Shown: positions 26,784-35,957 of the stretch, piece after piece
Layout of the letters: each line of letters opens with the position of its first letter
Position numbering within the stretch: the stretch's first letter is position 1
Origin: Desulfovibrio aminophilus DSM 12254
GTDB lineage: Bacteria > Desulfobacterota > Desulfovibrionia > Desulfovibrionales > Desulfovibrionaceae
Direction: 5' to 3'
NCBI RefSeq assembly: GCF_000422565.1
Contig: NZ_AUMA01000003.1
Coordinates: 186,001 to 250,000 of the forward strand
DNA: 64,000 bases
The notes under the pieces: model-generated
Databases searched by the model: none
What the model was told of the DNA's origin: nothing
What the model saw: only the letters and a program-made list of their open reading frames with translations
Position numbers and translations under genes: made by a program

Positions 26784-27737
26784 ATGCGGATTCTCGCCGC
26801 CGACATCGGCGGAACCAACAGTCGGTTCGCCGTGTTCCGGGCCGGTCCCGGACCACTTGAGCGGGAGGGCGGCCTGACGCTGCCCAGCGCCGGGGCCGCG
26901 GACTTCACCTCGCTCCTGGCGCGGGTCTGGGCCGGAATCGGCGCGGGGCCGGAGGACTTCGACGCGGCCGTTTTGGCCGTGGCTGGGCCGGTGCGCGGTC
27001 GCAGCTGTCGCCCGCCGAACATTTCCTGGGACATCGACCTGGAGCGCGACTGGTCCGACCCGACGCCCTGTCTGCTGCTCAACGATTTCCTGGCCCAGGC
27101 TTATGCTTGCCGCACTCCGGCCGTGGCCGAGGCCCGGGTGATCCATCCCGGGACCGCCGATCCCCGGGGAGCCGTGGCCGTCATCGGCGCGGGCACGGGG
27201 CTGGGGCACTGCGCACTGCTGCCGCTGGATCGGGGCTTCACGGCCGTGCCCTCGGAGGGCGGCCACGCGTCTTTCGCCTTCGTGGGGCCGGAGGAGGGCG
27301 CTTACGAGGAGTTTCTGCGCAAGGAGACGGGCAGGCCCTACGCTTACGGCGACCTTGTGGTCACGGGCTCTGGTCTGTCCCTGCTGCATCGTTTCCATAC
27401 CGGCCGTGATCTGGCCCCGGCCCAAGTGGCCGCCGAACTGGGGCCGGATTCGCCCACGCTGGTCTGGTTCGCGCGCTTCTACGCCCGGGCCTGCCGCAAC
27501 TACGCCCTGACCGTGCTGGCCACGGGCGGCCTGTATGTCTCCGGCGGGCTGGCGGCCAAGAATCCGACAGTGGTGGACAACGACCATTTCCGCGCGGAAT
27601 TCATCAATTCGCCGGCGCACGCCGAGTTGCTGCGCAGCCTGCCCGTGCGGCTCAACGCCAACGAGAACAGCGGTCTTTACGGAGCGGCCCTCTTTGGGCA
27701 GCGTGCGCTGGAACGCGCGACCGGCCTGGAGGCATGA
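26784..27737 (+). CDS. glk: Glucokinase (Glk family)
   Basis: Phosphorylates glucose to glucose-6-phosphate with ATP. The 317 residues match bacterial Glk. The N-terminal ATP-binding motif is LAADIGGTNSRFAVF; the sugar-binding region includes the NDFLAQAYA helix, GAGTGLGHC and the EGGHASFAF segment. VSGGLAAKN near the C terminus is the late family motif. The ATG at 26784 is preceded by GGAGG; the longer frame starting at 26697 runs through the terminator. Its stop overlaps the start of the next gene. It is of the E. coli Glk type rather than the ROK type. Confidence 0.93.
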   Translation: MRILAADIGGTNSRFAVFRAGPGPLEREGGLTLPSAGAADFTSLLARVWAGIGAGPEDFDAAVLAVAGPVRGRSCRPPNISWDIDLERDWSDPTPCLLLNDFLAQAYACRTPAVAEARVIHPGTADPRGAVAVIGAGTGLGHCALLPLDRGFTAVPSEGGHASFAFVGPEEGAYEEFLRKETGRPYAYGDLVVTGSGLSLLHRFHTGRDLAPAQVAAELGPDSPTLVWFARFYARACRNYALTVLATGGLYVSGGLAAKNPTVVDNDHFRAEFINSPAHAELLRSLPVRLNANENSGLYGAALFGQRALERATGLEA

Positions 27738-28441
27738 TGCTCTCGTCTCCCCTGAACCGTCTGATATTGACGCTTCTGGCCGTCATGGCCCTGGCGGCCT
27801 TCTTCGCCCTGAGCCCTTGGGGCCTCGCCTGTCTGGAACGAATACAGACGATTCGGAACCAGTTGGCATTGTTCGGTGCGGAGCATCCCGCATTCCTTTG
27901 GGGCGGCGTCCTGTGTTTTTCCGCGCTGCTCGCCATGCTTCCCGGCCCGGGCAGGCTCCTGGCGGCCGTGGCGGCGGGTGCCGCCTGCGGTGTTTTCTGG
28001 GGCGGCCTCGCGACGGTCTGCGGCGCGACCCTTGGTGCGGCGGCGGTTCGGGCCCTGGCACGCGGTTCTCTGGCGGCCTGGGCCAGGGGGCGTTTCGGCC
28101 CGGGATTGCGGCGCGTCAACTACGGCGTGGAGCGCAAGGGGGCGTGGTACCTCTTCAGTCTGCGTCTCACCGGCTCCGCGCCGTTTTTTCTCACCAACGT
28201 GGCCGTGGCCTTCACGCGGTTGCGACCCGTCGCCTTTCTGGGGGCCACCTTTCTGGGCCTGACGCCGGAGATCCTGCTCCTGGCCAATGTGGGCCGCGCC
28301 CTGTCCGCTGCAAGTGTTTCCGGAGAGTTGGCGTCTCCTGGTCTGCTCTTTGCCCTGGCGCTGGCCGTGATCGGACCCCTGGTGCTGCGCCACGGCCTGC
28401 CCCTGGCTATTGGCATGGTGAGCGGAGCTCAGACCGGTTGA
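27734..28441 (+). CDS. VTT-domain (TVP38/TMEM64, DedA-like) membrane protein
   Basis: 235-residue inner-membrane protein with about five helices. The VTT core is recognisable from LLAMLPGPGRLLAAVAAGAACG, through ARGRFGPGLRRVNYGVERKGAW, to RLTGSAPFFLTNVAVAFTRLRP, shortened here to family-typical fragments. Members are lipid scramblases or of unknown transport role. Two ATGs (27734 and 27737) overlap the glk stop; the GGAGG at 27728-27732 fits the second one better. A terminator follows the gene. Confidence 0.8.
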   Translation: MMLSSPLNRLILTLLAVMALAAFFALSPWGLACLERIQTIRNQLALFGAEHPAFLWGGVLCFSALLAMLPGPGRLLAAVAAGAACGVFWGGLATVCGATLGAAAVRALARGSLAAWARGRFGPGLRRVNYGVERKGAWYLFSLRLTGSAPFFLTNVAVAFTRLRPVAFLGATFLGLTPEILLLANVGRALSAASVSGELASPGLLFALALAVIGPLVLRHGLPLAIGMVSGAQTG

Positions 28442-28472
28442 AGGATTCCCGGACCTGGGGTAAAGGACTTCT

Positions 28473-28500
28473 GGCGCAGCGGATGCGCCTATTCTTTTTT
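28473..28500 (+). terminator. Terminator after the VTT-domain gene
   Basis: Stem GGCGCA (28473-28478) pairs with TGCGCC (28484-28489), loop of five bases, followed by TATTCTTTTTT ending at 28500. It separates glk-VTT from gpt. Confidence 0.75.
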
Positions 28501-28522
28501 CTGACTTTTCAAGGAGTTGTCC

Positions 28523-29005
28523 GTGTCGTTCTCGGATCGCTACAGCAAGATGTACCCCATCTCCTGGGAGCAGCTGCACCGGGACTGTCGGGCCCTGTGC
28601 TGGCGGCTCATGGACAAGGGGCCCTTCGAGGGGATTCACGCGGTGACCCGGGGCGGTTTGGTTCCGGCGGCCATCATCGCCCGTGAACTGGACATCCGGC
28701 TCATCGACACGGTCTGCGTCTCCAGCTATGATTGGCAACGGCAGGGCGGAGCCACCGTGCTCAAGGAAGTGCGCGGCGACGGCTCGGGGTGGCTTCTGGT
28801 GGATGATCTGGTGGACACCGGCCGCACCGCGCGCCTCGTCCGGGAGATGCTGCCCAAGGCCCACTTCGCCACGGTCTACGCCAAGCCCGAGGGCCGTCCC
28901 CTGGTGGACACCTTCATCACCGAGGTCAGTCAGGATACCTGGATTTTGTTTCCCTGGGACGCGGAATCCCAGTTCGTCCAACCCATCGTCAAGAAAGGCG
29001 TCTGA
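28523..29005 (+). CDS. gpt: Xanthine-guanine phosphoribosyltransferase
   Basis: Salvages xanthine and guanine to XMP and GMP. The 160 residues closely resemble E. coli Gpt throughout: [31 protein letters not shown], the PRPP motif [12 protein letters not shown], and [10 protein letters not shown]. The GTG at 28523 is chosen because AAGGAG (28511-28516) is correctly spaced; an in-frame TTG at 28517 is closer to that site. It sits directly upstream of a BMP-type ABC importer, which suggests the imported ligand is a purine nucleoside or base. Confidence 0.94.
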   Translation: MSFSDRYSKMYPISWEQLHRDCRALCWRLMDKGPFEGIHAVTRGGLVPAAIIARELDIRLIDTVCVSSYDWQRQGGATVLKEVRGDGSGWLLVDDLVDTGRTARLVREMLPKAHFATVYAKPEGRPLVDTFITEVSQDTWILFPWDAESQFVQPIVKKGV

Positions 29006-29080
29006 TCCGGCCCGACAGGCCGCCACCGGCGTCCAGGGCGCAGCGCCCGCCGCCGCAACCAATGGAGAATCTGGAGGAAG

Positions 29081-30232
29081 ATGATGCAGCGCATGTGCAG
29101 GATGTTGGCCCTTTGTCTGGCCGCCGTTTTTATTTTCGGTCTGGCCGCCTGCGACCAGAAGCCCGAGCAGAAGCCCGCCGCGCAGTCCGCCCAACCCGCG
29201 GCCGAGACCAAGGCGGCTCCGGCCCCGGCGGCCGAGAAGAAACTCAAGATCGGCTTCGTTTACGTCTCGCCCGTCGGCGACGCCGGTTACTCCTACGCCC
29301 ACCACATGGGCTACAAGGCCGTGGCCGCCCTGCCCGGCGTGGAAGCCTCCTACGTGGAGTCCGTGGCCGAGGGCGCCGACTCCGAGCGCGTCATCACCAA
29401 CATGGCCCGCAAGGACTTCGACCTGATCTTCTCCACCAGCTTCGGCTTCATGGACCCGAGCCTGAAGGTGGCCAAGGAGTTTTCGAACGTCAAGATCATG
29501 CACTGCTCGGGCTTCAAGACCGCCCCGAACATGAGCAACTACTTCGGCCGCATGTATCAGGCCCGGTATCTGACCGGCATGATCGCGGGCCTGATGACCA
29601 AGAAGAACATCATCGGCTATGTGGCCGCTTTCCCGATTCCCGAGGTCATCCGGGGCATCAACGCCTTCACCCTGGGTGCGCGTTCCGTGAACCCTCAGGC
29701 CCAGGTCCGCGTGGTCTGGACCAAGACCTGGTATGACCCGGCCCTGGAGAAGGACGCCGCCGTGAGCCTGCTGGACGTGGGCGCGGACGTCCTGACCCAG
29801 CATCAGGACTCTCCGGCTCCGCAGGAGGCCGCCCAGCAGCGCGGTGCATACTGCATCGGCTACAACTCCGACATGAGCAGTTTCGCGCCCAAGGCCAATC
29901 TGACCTCGGCCGTCTGGAACTGGGCCCCGTTCTACGTGAAGACCGTGGAAGAGGTGCGCAACGGCGTCTGGAAGGGTGGCCAGGCCATCTGGGAAGGCAT
30001 GGACAAGGGTGTCGTGGACATCGCTCCCTACGGCGCGGCGGTTCCCGAGGACGTCAAGGCCAAGGTCGAGGCCAAGCGCGCCGAACTCAAGGCGGGCAAG
30101 GACGATATCTTCGTCGGTCCGATCAAGGACCAGTCCGGCAAGGAGCGCATCGCGGCCGGCCAGAAGGCCCCCGACGCCGACCTGCTGGGCATGACCTGGT
30201 TCGTTGAAGGCATCGTCGGCACCACCGAGTAG
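29081..30232 (+). CDS. BMP-family nucleoside-type ABC transporter lipoprotein
   Basis: 383-residue substrate-binding lipoprotein. The lipobox FGLAAC places the lipidated Cys at about residue 24, followed by a Lys/Pro/Ala-rich linker (to about 60). The PnrA/Bmp domain follows, with KIGFVYVSPVGDAGYSYAHH at its start and a SFGFMDPSLKVAKEF segment. Solute partners characterised in this family are purine nucleosides. Start is at the ATG-ATG pair behind GGAGGAAG. First of four transporter genes and 75 bases from gpt, in keeping with purine uptake. Ligand not proven. Confidence 0.9.
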   Translation: MMQRMCRMLALCLAAVFIFGLAACDQKPEQKPAAQSAQPAAETKAAPAPAAEKKLKIGFVYVSPVGDAGYSYAHHMGYKAVAALPGVEASYVESVAEGADSERVITNMARKDFDLIFSTSFGFMDPSLKVAKEFSNVKIMHCSGFKTAPNMSNYFGRMYQARYLTGMIAGLMTKKNIIGYVAAFPIPEVIRGINAFTLGARSVNPQAQVRVVWTKTWYDPALEKDAAVSLLDVGADVLTQHQDSPAPQEAAQQRGAYCIGYNSDMSSFAPKANLTSAVWNWAPFYVKTVEEVRNGVWKGGQAIWEGMDKGVVDIAPYGAAVPEDVKAKVEAKRAELKAGKDDIFVGPIKDQSGKERIAAGQKAPDADLLGMTWFVEGIVGTTE

Positions 30233-30239
30233 GGGACCA

Positions 30240-31304
30240 ATGGCCGCGTTGCGCGTCATCAAGCGAGACGAGCCCTGGAAAGGGGGCGCCCTGGTGATCG
30301 TCCTGGGCGCCCTCGCCTTTTCCCTCGCGGCGGCCATTCTCATGCTGGCCGCCCAGGGCAAGTCGCCGCTTCTGGGCGCGCAGGTGCTCTGGCAGGGAAC
30401 CTTCGGCCATCTCTTCGCCCTGGAGGACGCACTGCGCAAGGCCGTGCCCATCTTCCTCTGCTCCCTGGGCGTGGCCGTGGCCTTCCGCATGCAGGTCTGG
30501 AACATCGGCGCCGAAGGCCAGTTCGCCCTGGGAGCCATCGCCGCCACCTGGGCGGCCCTGACCTTTCCCGGCCTGCCCAAGATATTGCTTCTGTCCTTCA
30601 TGTTCCTGGCGGCCCTGGCCGCCGGCGGCTTCTGGGCCTTCATCCCGGCCTGGCTCAAGCTGCGCTTCAAGGTGAACGAGATCATCACCACGCTCATGCT
30701 GAACTACATCGCCATCCTGCTCCTGGACTACCTGGTCTTCGGGGTCTGGAAGGATCCCTCCAGCTTCGGCTTCCCCATGACTCCGGAGTTCGGTCCCAAC
30801 GCCATTCTCGGGCCCATCGGCGGCACACGCCTGCACTGGGGGCTGGCCGTCTGCGCCGTGGCCGGGGTGGGGTTCTGGGCCTTCTTCCGCTTCACGATCC
30901 TGGGCTACGAGCTCAAGGCCGGCGGCGAGGGCGCGCGCGTGGCCCGCTACGCGGGGTTGCGCTACGGCTTTCTGGTGGCCTTCGTCATGATCGCGTCCGG
31001 GGCCCTGGCCGGTTTGGCCGGGTGCGTGGAGACCTCGGCCTCCCTCGGGCGGCTCCAGCCGAGCATCATGACCGGCTACGGCTACACGGCCATCGTGGTG
31101 GCTTGGCTGGCGCGCCTGGAGCCTCTGCCCATCGCCCTGGCCTCCTTCCTACTGGCCCTGCTGCGCGTGGGCGTGGAGAATCTCCAGTTGGAAATGCAGA
31201 TTCCGGCGGCCTACGGTTCGATCATGGAGGGGCTCATCCTGCTCACGGTCCTGGCCGGGCAGTTCTTTCAGACCTACCGCCTGGAATGGCGGCGCGGGGA
31301 GTAG
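30240..31304 (+). CDS. ABC transporter permease (nucleoside/BMP type), first
   Basis: 354-residue permease of the BPD-transporter-like (RbsC/NupP) family with about nine membrane helices. The signature AFRMQVWNIGAEGQFALGAIAA follows the second helix, and the cytoplasmic coupling region includes KVNEIITTLMLNYIA. It follows the binding protein by seven bases; ATG at 30240, with AGGGGACC upstream. It would pair with the next gene as the heterodimeric channel. The longer in-frame form (30204) overlaps the preceding gene needlessly. Confidence 0.92.
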   Translation: MAALRVIKRDEPWKGGALVIVLGALAFSLAAAILMLAAQGKSPLLGAQVLWQGTFGHLFALEDALRKAVPIFLCSLGVAVAFRMQVWNIGAEGQFALGAIAATWAALTFPGLPKILLLSFMFLAALAAGGFWAFIPAWLKLRFKVNEIITTLMLNYIAILLLDYLVFGVWKDPSSFGFPMTPEFGPNAILGPIGGTRLHWGLAVCAVAGVGFWAFFRFTILGYELKAGGEGARVARYAGLRYGFLVAFVMIASGALAGLAGCVETSASLGRLQPSIMTGYGYTAIVVAWLARLEPLPIALASFLLALLRVGVENLQLEMQIPAAYGSIMEGLILLTVLAGQFFQTYRLEWRRGE

Positions 31305-31307
31305 GCC

Positions 31308-32228
31308 GTGGAGCTGGAGATCGTCGTCGCGCTGTTGGCCGCGGCCGTGCAGTCGGGCACGCCGGTGCTTTTCGCCACCCTGGGCGAGATGCTTTCCGAG
31401 AAGGGCGGGGTGCTCAACCTGGGCGTGGAGGGAATGATGAGCGTGGCCGCCTTGGCGGCCTTCCTCACGTCCTCCTTCACCGGTTCGCCCTGGCTGGGTT
31501 TTCTGGCCGGGGGATTGGCCGGAGCCGCCCTGGCCACGCTGCACGGCGTGGTCTGCGTCGGCTTTCTCGGCAATCAGGTCGTTTCCGGGCTGGCCCTGAC
31601 CATTCTGGGCCTGGGGCTCACGCATTTCTTCGGCACGCCCTACATCGGTTTGGCCGCCCCCGGTTTCTCCAAGTTCGCCGTGCCGGTCCTGGGCGACCTG
31701 CCCGGCCTGGGGCCGATCCTTTTCCGCCAGGACGCCCTGGTCTATCTGTCCTATGTCCTGCCGCTCCTGTTCTGGTTCGTCATGCGCCGCACGAGCCTGG
31801 GTCTGGCCGTCACCGCCACCGGGGAGATGCCCGCGGCGGCGGCCGCCGCCGGGCTCAAGCCCCTGCGCCTGCGCTATCTGGCGGCGGTGGGCGGCGGCTT
31901 CCTGGTGGGCCTGGGCGGGGCCTATCTTTCCCTGGCCTACACCCATCTCTGGACCAACGGGCTTTCCGCCGGGCGCGGCTGGATCGCCGTGGCTCTGGTC
32001 ATCTTCGCCTTCTGGAGGCCGGGCCGGGCGGTGGTCGGGGCCTATCTCTTCGGCGGGGTCATGGCCTTCCAACTGCGGCTCCAGGCCACGGGCACCAATT
32101 TGCCCTCGTCGCTCCTGCTCATGCTGCCCTATGCCCTGACCGTGATCGTGCTGGTTCTTTCCGCCTGGCGCGGCCAGGGCACAGACGCCCCGGCTGCCCT
32201 GGGCGTGAACATCGAGCCGGAGGGCTGA
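31308..32228 (+). CDS. ABC transporter permease (nucleoside/BMP type), second
   Basis: 306-residue permease of the same superfamily as the preceding gene, with about eight membrane helices. The motif VLNLGVEGMMSVAALAAF after the first helices is characteristic of NupQ-type subunits. The coupling region GLAVTATGEMPAAAAAAG lies about two-thirds along. The GTG start is three bases after the previous stop, with GGGGAG overlapping that stop region. It forms the channel with the first permease. Confidence 0.92.
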   Translation: MELEIVVALLAAAVQSGTPVLFATLGEMLSEKGGVLNLGVEGMMSVAALAAFLTSSFTGSPWLGFLAGGLAGAALATLHGVVCVGFLGNQVVSGLALTILGLGLTHFFGTPYIGLAAPGFSKFAVPVLGDLPGLGPILFRQDALVYLSYVLPLLFWFVMRRTSLGLAVTATGEMPAAAAAAGLKPLRLRYLAAVGGGFLVGLGGAYLSLAYTHLWTNGLSAGRGWIAVALVIFAFWRPGRAVVGAYLFGGVMAFQLRLQATGTNLPSSLLLMLPYALTVIVLVLSAWRGQGTDAPAALGVNIEPEG

Positions 32229-32229
32229 C

Positions 32230-33759
32230 GTGGACCAACTGCCCGCCCGCCCTCCCCGTCTGGCCCTGCCGGACGCCGAACCCGTGGTGGCCCTGCGCGG
32301 GCTGACCAAGCGCTTCGGCAAGATCACGGCCAACGACGCCATCACCCTGGAAATCCGCCCCGGGCGCATCAAGGCCCTGCTGGGCGAGAACGGCGCGGGC
32401 AAGAGCACGCTCATGAGCATGCTGGCCGGGCGTCTGGCCCCGGACGGCGGGCGCATCGAGGTGGACGGCCGCGAGGTCCGCTTCACTTCGGCCCGCGAGG
32501 CCATCGAGGCGGGCATCGGCATGGTCTACCAGAACTTCATGCTGGTGAACGCCATGACCGTGACCGAGAACGTGCTCCTGGGGCAGGAGAAAGGGTTCTT
32601 CATCCGTCCCCGGGACATGGAACGCCGTGTGGCCGAACTGGCCGCCCGGTACCACCTGGACATCGACCCGGCCGCGCGTGTGGGCGACCTGTCCATGGGC
32701 GAGAAGCAGCGGGTGGAGATTCTCAAGCTCCTGGCCCGCGAGAGCCGGGTGCTCATCTTCGACGAGCCCACGGCCGTGCTCACGCCGGAGGAGACCTTCC
32801 GGCTCTTCGAGGCCCTCTGGTCCATGACCAGCCAGGGCAAGGCCGTGGTCTTCATCAGCCACAAGCTGGAAGAGGTCCTGGCCATCGCCGACGAGATCGC
32901 CATCCTGCGGGCCGGGAGGGTGGAGGCCGAGCTGACGCCCGAGGAGATCGGCTCCAAGGCCGACCTGGCCCGGATCATGGTCGGCAAGGACGTGCTTCTG
33001 GAAGTGGACCACGAGGCCGCCGAACTCCGCGAGACCGTGCTGGAGGTGAGGAACCTCACCGGCCTGGGGCTCTCGGGGGTGTCGCTGGACCTGCGGCGCG
33101 GCGAGGTGCTGGCCGTGGTGGGCGTGGCCGGAAACGGCCAGAAGGCCCTGGTGGAGGCGGTCTGCGGGTTGATCCAGCCGCCGCGCGACACGGTCTTCAT
33201 CCTGGACAAGCCCTGGCGCGAGTACTACGCCGACCCGGACTGGAAGCACACCCTGTCCTACATCCCCGAGGACCGGCTGGGCCTGGCCACCATGCCCAAC
33301 AAGAACCTCGTGGACAACATGCTGCTCACCACCCGCAAGGGTTTCAAGGCCGGTCCTCTGCTGCAGAAGGCCCGAGCCGTGGCCGACACCCGCGAGCTGG
33401 TACGCAAGTTCAACATCAAGCCCGGCCGGGTGCGCGTGCTGGCCTGGCAGCTCTCGGGCGGCAATCTCCAGAAGGCCGTGCTGGCCCGCGAACTCTACCG
33501 CGAGCCCAAGCTCATCGTGGCCGAGCAGCCCACCCAGGGCCTGGACGTGGCGGCCACCGAGGAGGTCTGGCGCAGGCTCCTGGACGCCCGGGACATGGCC
33601 GGAATCCTGCTCGTCACCGGCGACCTGAACGAGGCCCTGCAATTGGCCGACCGGGTGGCGGTGATGTACCGGGGCCGGATCGTGGAGACCTTCCCGGTTA
33701 CGGACAAGGACAAGGTGGACAAGATCGGCCTGTTCATGGCCGGAGTGACGGATTCTTGA
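32230..33759 (+). CDS. ABC transporter ATPase (duplicated, nucleoside/BMP type)
   Basis: 509-residue protein with two ATPase domains. The first has Walker A GENGAGKST (residues 52-60), signature LSMGEKQR and Walker B LIFDEPTAVL. The second (about 265-509) has a degenerate P-loop GVAGNGQKAL and signature LSGGNLQKA, and its Walker B reads IVAEQPTQGLD. One catalytically weaker site is normal in RbsA/NupO-type ATPases. GTG start one base after the previous stop. Fourth transporter gene; a strong terminator follows. Confidence 0.93.
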   Translation: MDQLPARPPRLALPDAEPVVALRGLTKRFGKITANDAITLEIRPGRIKALLGENGAGKSTLMSMLAGRLAPDGGRIEVDGREVRFTSAREAIEAGIGMVYQNFMLVNAMTVTENVLLGQEKGFFIRPRDMERRVAELAARYHLDIDPAARVGDLSMGEKQRVEILKLLARESRVLIFDEPTAVLTPEETFRLFEALWSMTSQGKAVVFISHKLEEVLAIADEIAILRAGRVEAELTPEEIGSKADLARIMVGKDVLLEVDHEAAELRETVLEVRNLTGLGLSGVSLDLRRGEVLAVVGVAGNGQKALVEAVCGLIQPPRDTVFILDKPWREYYADPDWKHTLSYIPEDRLGLATMPNKNLVDNMLLTTRKGFKAGPLLQKARAVADTRELVRKFNIKPGRVRVLAWQLSGGNLQKAVLARELYREPKLIVAEQPTQGLDVAATEEVWRRLLDARDMAGILLVTGDLNEALQLADRVAVMYRGRIVETFPVTDKDKVDKIGLFMAGVTDS

Positions 33760-33790
33760 TGTCTTTCTGCTGAAAGTCTTTGGAGGGGAG

Positions 33791-33832
33791 CGCGAGGGGA
33801 ACCTTTCTTCAGAAAGATCCCCCTCGCTTTTT
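33791..33832 (+). terminator. Nested-stem terminator of the purine import operon
   Basis: Outer stem GCGAGGGG (33792-33799) pairs with CCCCTCGC (33820-33827). An inner stem CTTTCT/AGAAAG fills the loop, and five Ts follow to 33832. It lies just before the converging porB stop. Confidence 0.88.
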
Positions 33833-33835
33833 GTC

Positions 33836-34789
33836 CTATTCTTCGTCTTTTCCCGTGGCTTTCGCCAACCTCTCCAGATAATCCCAGGCCGCGTCCACGC
33901 TTCGCTGGATGGCGGCCACGTCGTTTTCGCCCAGGTGGCGGAAGCGGCGCTGCGGCTTGAGGTAGTCCAGCACGGGCAGGGGCTTGGCGGGCTTGCGGCT
34001 GATGACGAAGCGGCCGCCGATAACCTCATAGAGCGGGAAGACCTTGGTGTTCACGGCCAGCCGGGCGATTTCCACGGACTTGGCCCCGGCCAGTCCCCAG
34101 CCCGTGGGGCAGGGGGCGTAGACGTGCAGGTAGGCCGGGCCGTCCACGGCCAGGGCCTTGCGGACCTTGTTCATCAGGTCCAGGTGGAAGGCCGGGGAAG
34201 CCGTGGCCACGTAAGGGATGCCGTGGGCCGCCGCGATGAGCGGCAGGTTTTTCTTTTGGGTGTGCTGGCCCTTGCTTTGGCGTCCGGCCGGAGAGGTGGT
34301 GGTCGTGGCGCCCCAGGGCGTGGAGCTGGAGCGCTGGATGCCCGTGTTCATGTAGGCTTCGTTGTCGAGGCAGACGTAGAGCATGTCGTGACCGCGCTCC
34401 AGGGCTCCGGACAGGGCCTGGAGGCCGATGTCGGCCGTGGCTCCGTCACCCGCGAAACAGATCACGTGCGGCTTCTTCTTGATCTTGCCCTGGCGGTGCA
34501 GAACCTTGAGTCCGGCCTCGATGCCCGAGCCCACGGCGGCCGTGTTCTCAAAGGCCACGTGCATCCAGGGCAGCTTCCAGGCGGTCTGGGGATAGGGCGA
34601 GGTGACGATCTCCATGCAGCCCGTGGCGTTGGCCACCACGATGTCCCTGCCCGCGGCCTTGGTCACCATGCCCATGGCCAGGATCTCCCCGCAGCCCTGG
34701 CAGGCGCGGTGGCCGGAGGAGATCATGCACTCCTTGGGCAGATTCTTGGCCGTGATCTTCTCGTAGTCGATGGCGATGTCAGTCAGCAT
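33836..34789 (-). CDS. porB: Pyruvate:ferredoxin oxidoreductase beta subunit
   Basis: 317 residues, the thiamine-diphosphate subunit of the four-subunit 2-oxoacid:ferredoxin oxidoreductases. The [4Fe-4S] ligands include HRACQGCGEI. The TPP/Mg motif starts GDGATADIG and ends with the Asn of LDNEAYMNTG. The segment STPWGATTTTSPAG is typical of PorB. Acyl-CoA is made from pyruvate and CoA while reducing ferredoxin. The start overlaps the porA end by 11 bases. A branched-chain-oxoacid (VOR) specificity cannot be ruled out by eye. Confidence 0.88.
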   Translation of the reverse strand: MLTDIAIDYEKITAKNLPKECMISSGHRACQGCGEILAMGMVTKAAGRDIVVANATGCMEIVTSPYPQTAWKLPWMHVAFENTAAVGSGIEAGLKVLHRQGKIKKKPHVICFAGDGATADIGLQALSGALERGHDMLYVCLDNEAYMNTGIQRSSSTPWGATTTTSPAGRQSKGQHTQKKNLPLIAAAHGIPYVATASPAFHLDLMNKVRKALAVDGPAYLHVYAPCPTGWGLAGAKSVEIARLAVNTKVFPLYEVIGGRFVISRKPAKPLPVLDYLKPQRRFRHLGENDVAAIQRSVDAAWDYLERLAKATGKDEE

Positions 34790-35957
34790 TGCTGTCCACC
34801 CCCCAGAGCGTGTAGGTCTTGTCCAGCTTGCCCTTCTTTGCCAGCCGGTACATTTCGCGGAAATCGGCCACGGGCACGTCCCGTCCGCCCAGCCCGGCGA
34901 CCACGTCGACGATCTCGGGCGCGTCCTTGTCGCCGTAGTAGATGTTCTTCAGCTCCTGGGCCACCGGGCCGCATATGGAGCCGGGGCTCATGGCCCGGTC
35001 GATGACGATGAGTCGCTTGGCCCCCTTGCAGGCCTTCTTGAACTCCTTCATCGGGAACGGCCGCCAGAGGCGGATGCGCACCTGGCCCACGTCCTCGCCG
35101 TCCTCGTTGAGTCCGTCCACGGCGCTCCAGACGCTCTCGCCGAGCGACCCCATGGTCACGAAGAGGGTCTTGGCCTTCTTCCTGCCGTTGGTCTCCACGA
35201 GGTCGTACTTGCGGCCGAAGGCCGTGTTCACCTCGCCGAGCACTTCCTTGACCACGGCCTTGGAGTCCAGCAGGGCCTGTTCGCACTGCTTCTTGGCCTC
35301 CATATAGACCTCGGGCACGCCCACCGGGCCCATGGTCACGGGCTTGGCCGGGTCGAGGCGCATGGCCGGGGAGTAGGGCGGCAGGAAGGCGTCCACCGCG
35401 GCCTGCTCCGGGAAGACCACGGGCTCGATCATGTGGGTGAGGATGAAACCGTCCATGTTCACGGCCACGGGCAGGAGCACGCGATGATCCTCGGCGATCT
35501 TGAAGGCCGCGATGGTCAGCTCGGTAGCCTCCTGGCCGTCCTCGACGAAGAGCTGGACCCAGCCGATGTCGCGTTCGGACATGATGTCCGAGTGGTCGTT
35601 CCAGATGGAGATGGGCCCGGACAGGGAGCGGTTGGCCACGGTCATGACGATGGGCAGCCGCTGGGCCGAGGCGATGAACAGGATTTCGTGCATCAGGGCC
35701 AGGCCCTGGGAGGAGGTTGCCGTGTACACGCGGGCCCCGGCGGCCGAGGCTCCCACGGCCGCGCTCATGGCCGAGTGCTCGGATTCCACGGGGATGAACT
35801 CCGCGTCCAGCTCGCCGTTGGCCACGTAGGTGGACAGTTCCTCCACGATGTGGGTCTGGGGGGTGATGGGGTAGGCCGAGACGACCTGGGCTCGGGCCAG
35901 TTTCACGGCCTCGGCCACGGCCAGGGAGACTTCGATGCCGACGCGCTTCTTGAGCAT
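34779..35957 (-). CDS. porA: Pyruvate:ferredoxin oxidoreductase alpha subunit
   Basis: 392 residues, alpha subunit of the archaeal-type four-subunit enzyme. The N-terminal SAYPITPQTHIVEELS and VESEHSAMSAAVGASAAGAR contain residues that contact pyruvate and TPP, and TATSSQGLALMHE is also conserved. The second domain covers about 240-392. The ATG at 35957 follows the porD stop with a one-base overlap (TGATG). Coupled to porD and porB. The gamma subunit gene is missing here but is present at 46830 on the other strand. Confidence 0.9.
   Translation of the reverse strand: MLKKRVGIEVSLAVAEAVKLARAQVVSAYPITPQTHIVEELSTYVANGELDAEFIPVESEHSAMSAAVGASAAGARVYTATSSQGLALMHEILFIASAQRLPIVMTVANRSLSGPISIWNDHSDIMSERDIGWVQLFVEDGQEATELTIAAFKIAEDHRVLLPVAVNMDGFILTHMIEPVVFPEQAAVDAFLPPYSPAMRLDPAKPVTMGPVGVPEVYMEAKKQCEQALLDSKAVVKEVLGEVNTAFGRKYDLVETNGRKKAKTLFVTMGSLGESVWSAVDGLNEDGEDVGQVRIRLWRPFPMKEFKKACKGAKRLIVIDRAMSPGSICGPVAQELKNIYYGDKDAPEIVDVVAGLGGRDVPVADFREMYRLAKKGKLDKTYTLWGVDSNAD

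Noticed and set aside
27677-30697. 1006-residue minus-strand open frame across VTT, gpt and the BMP gene
   Set aside because: Runs opposite well-recognised genes and shows shadow-like composition.
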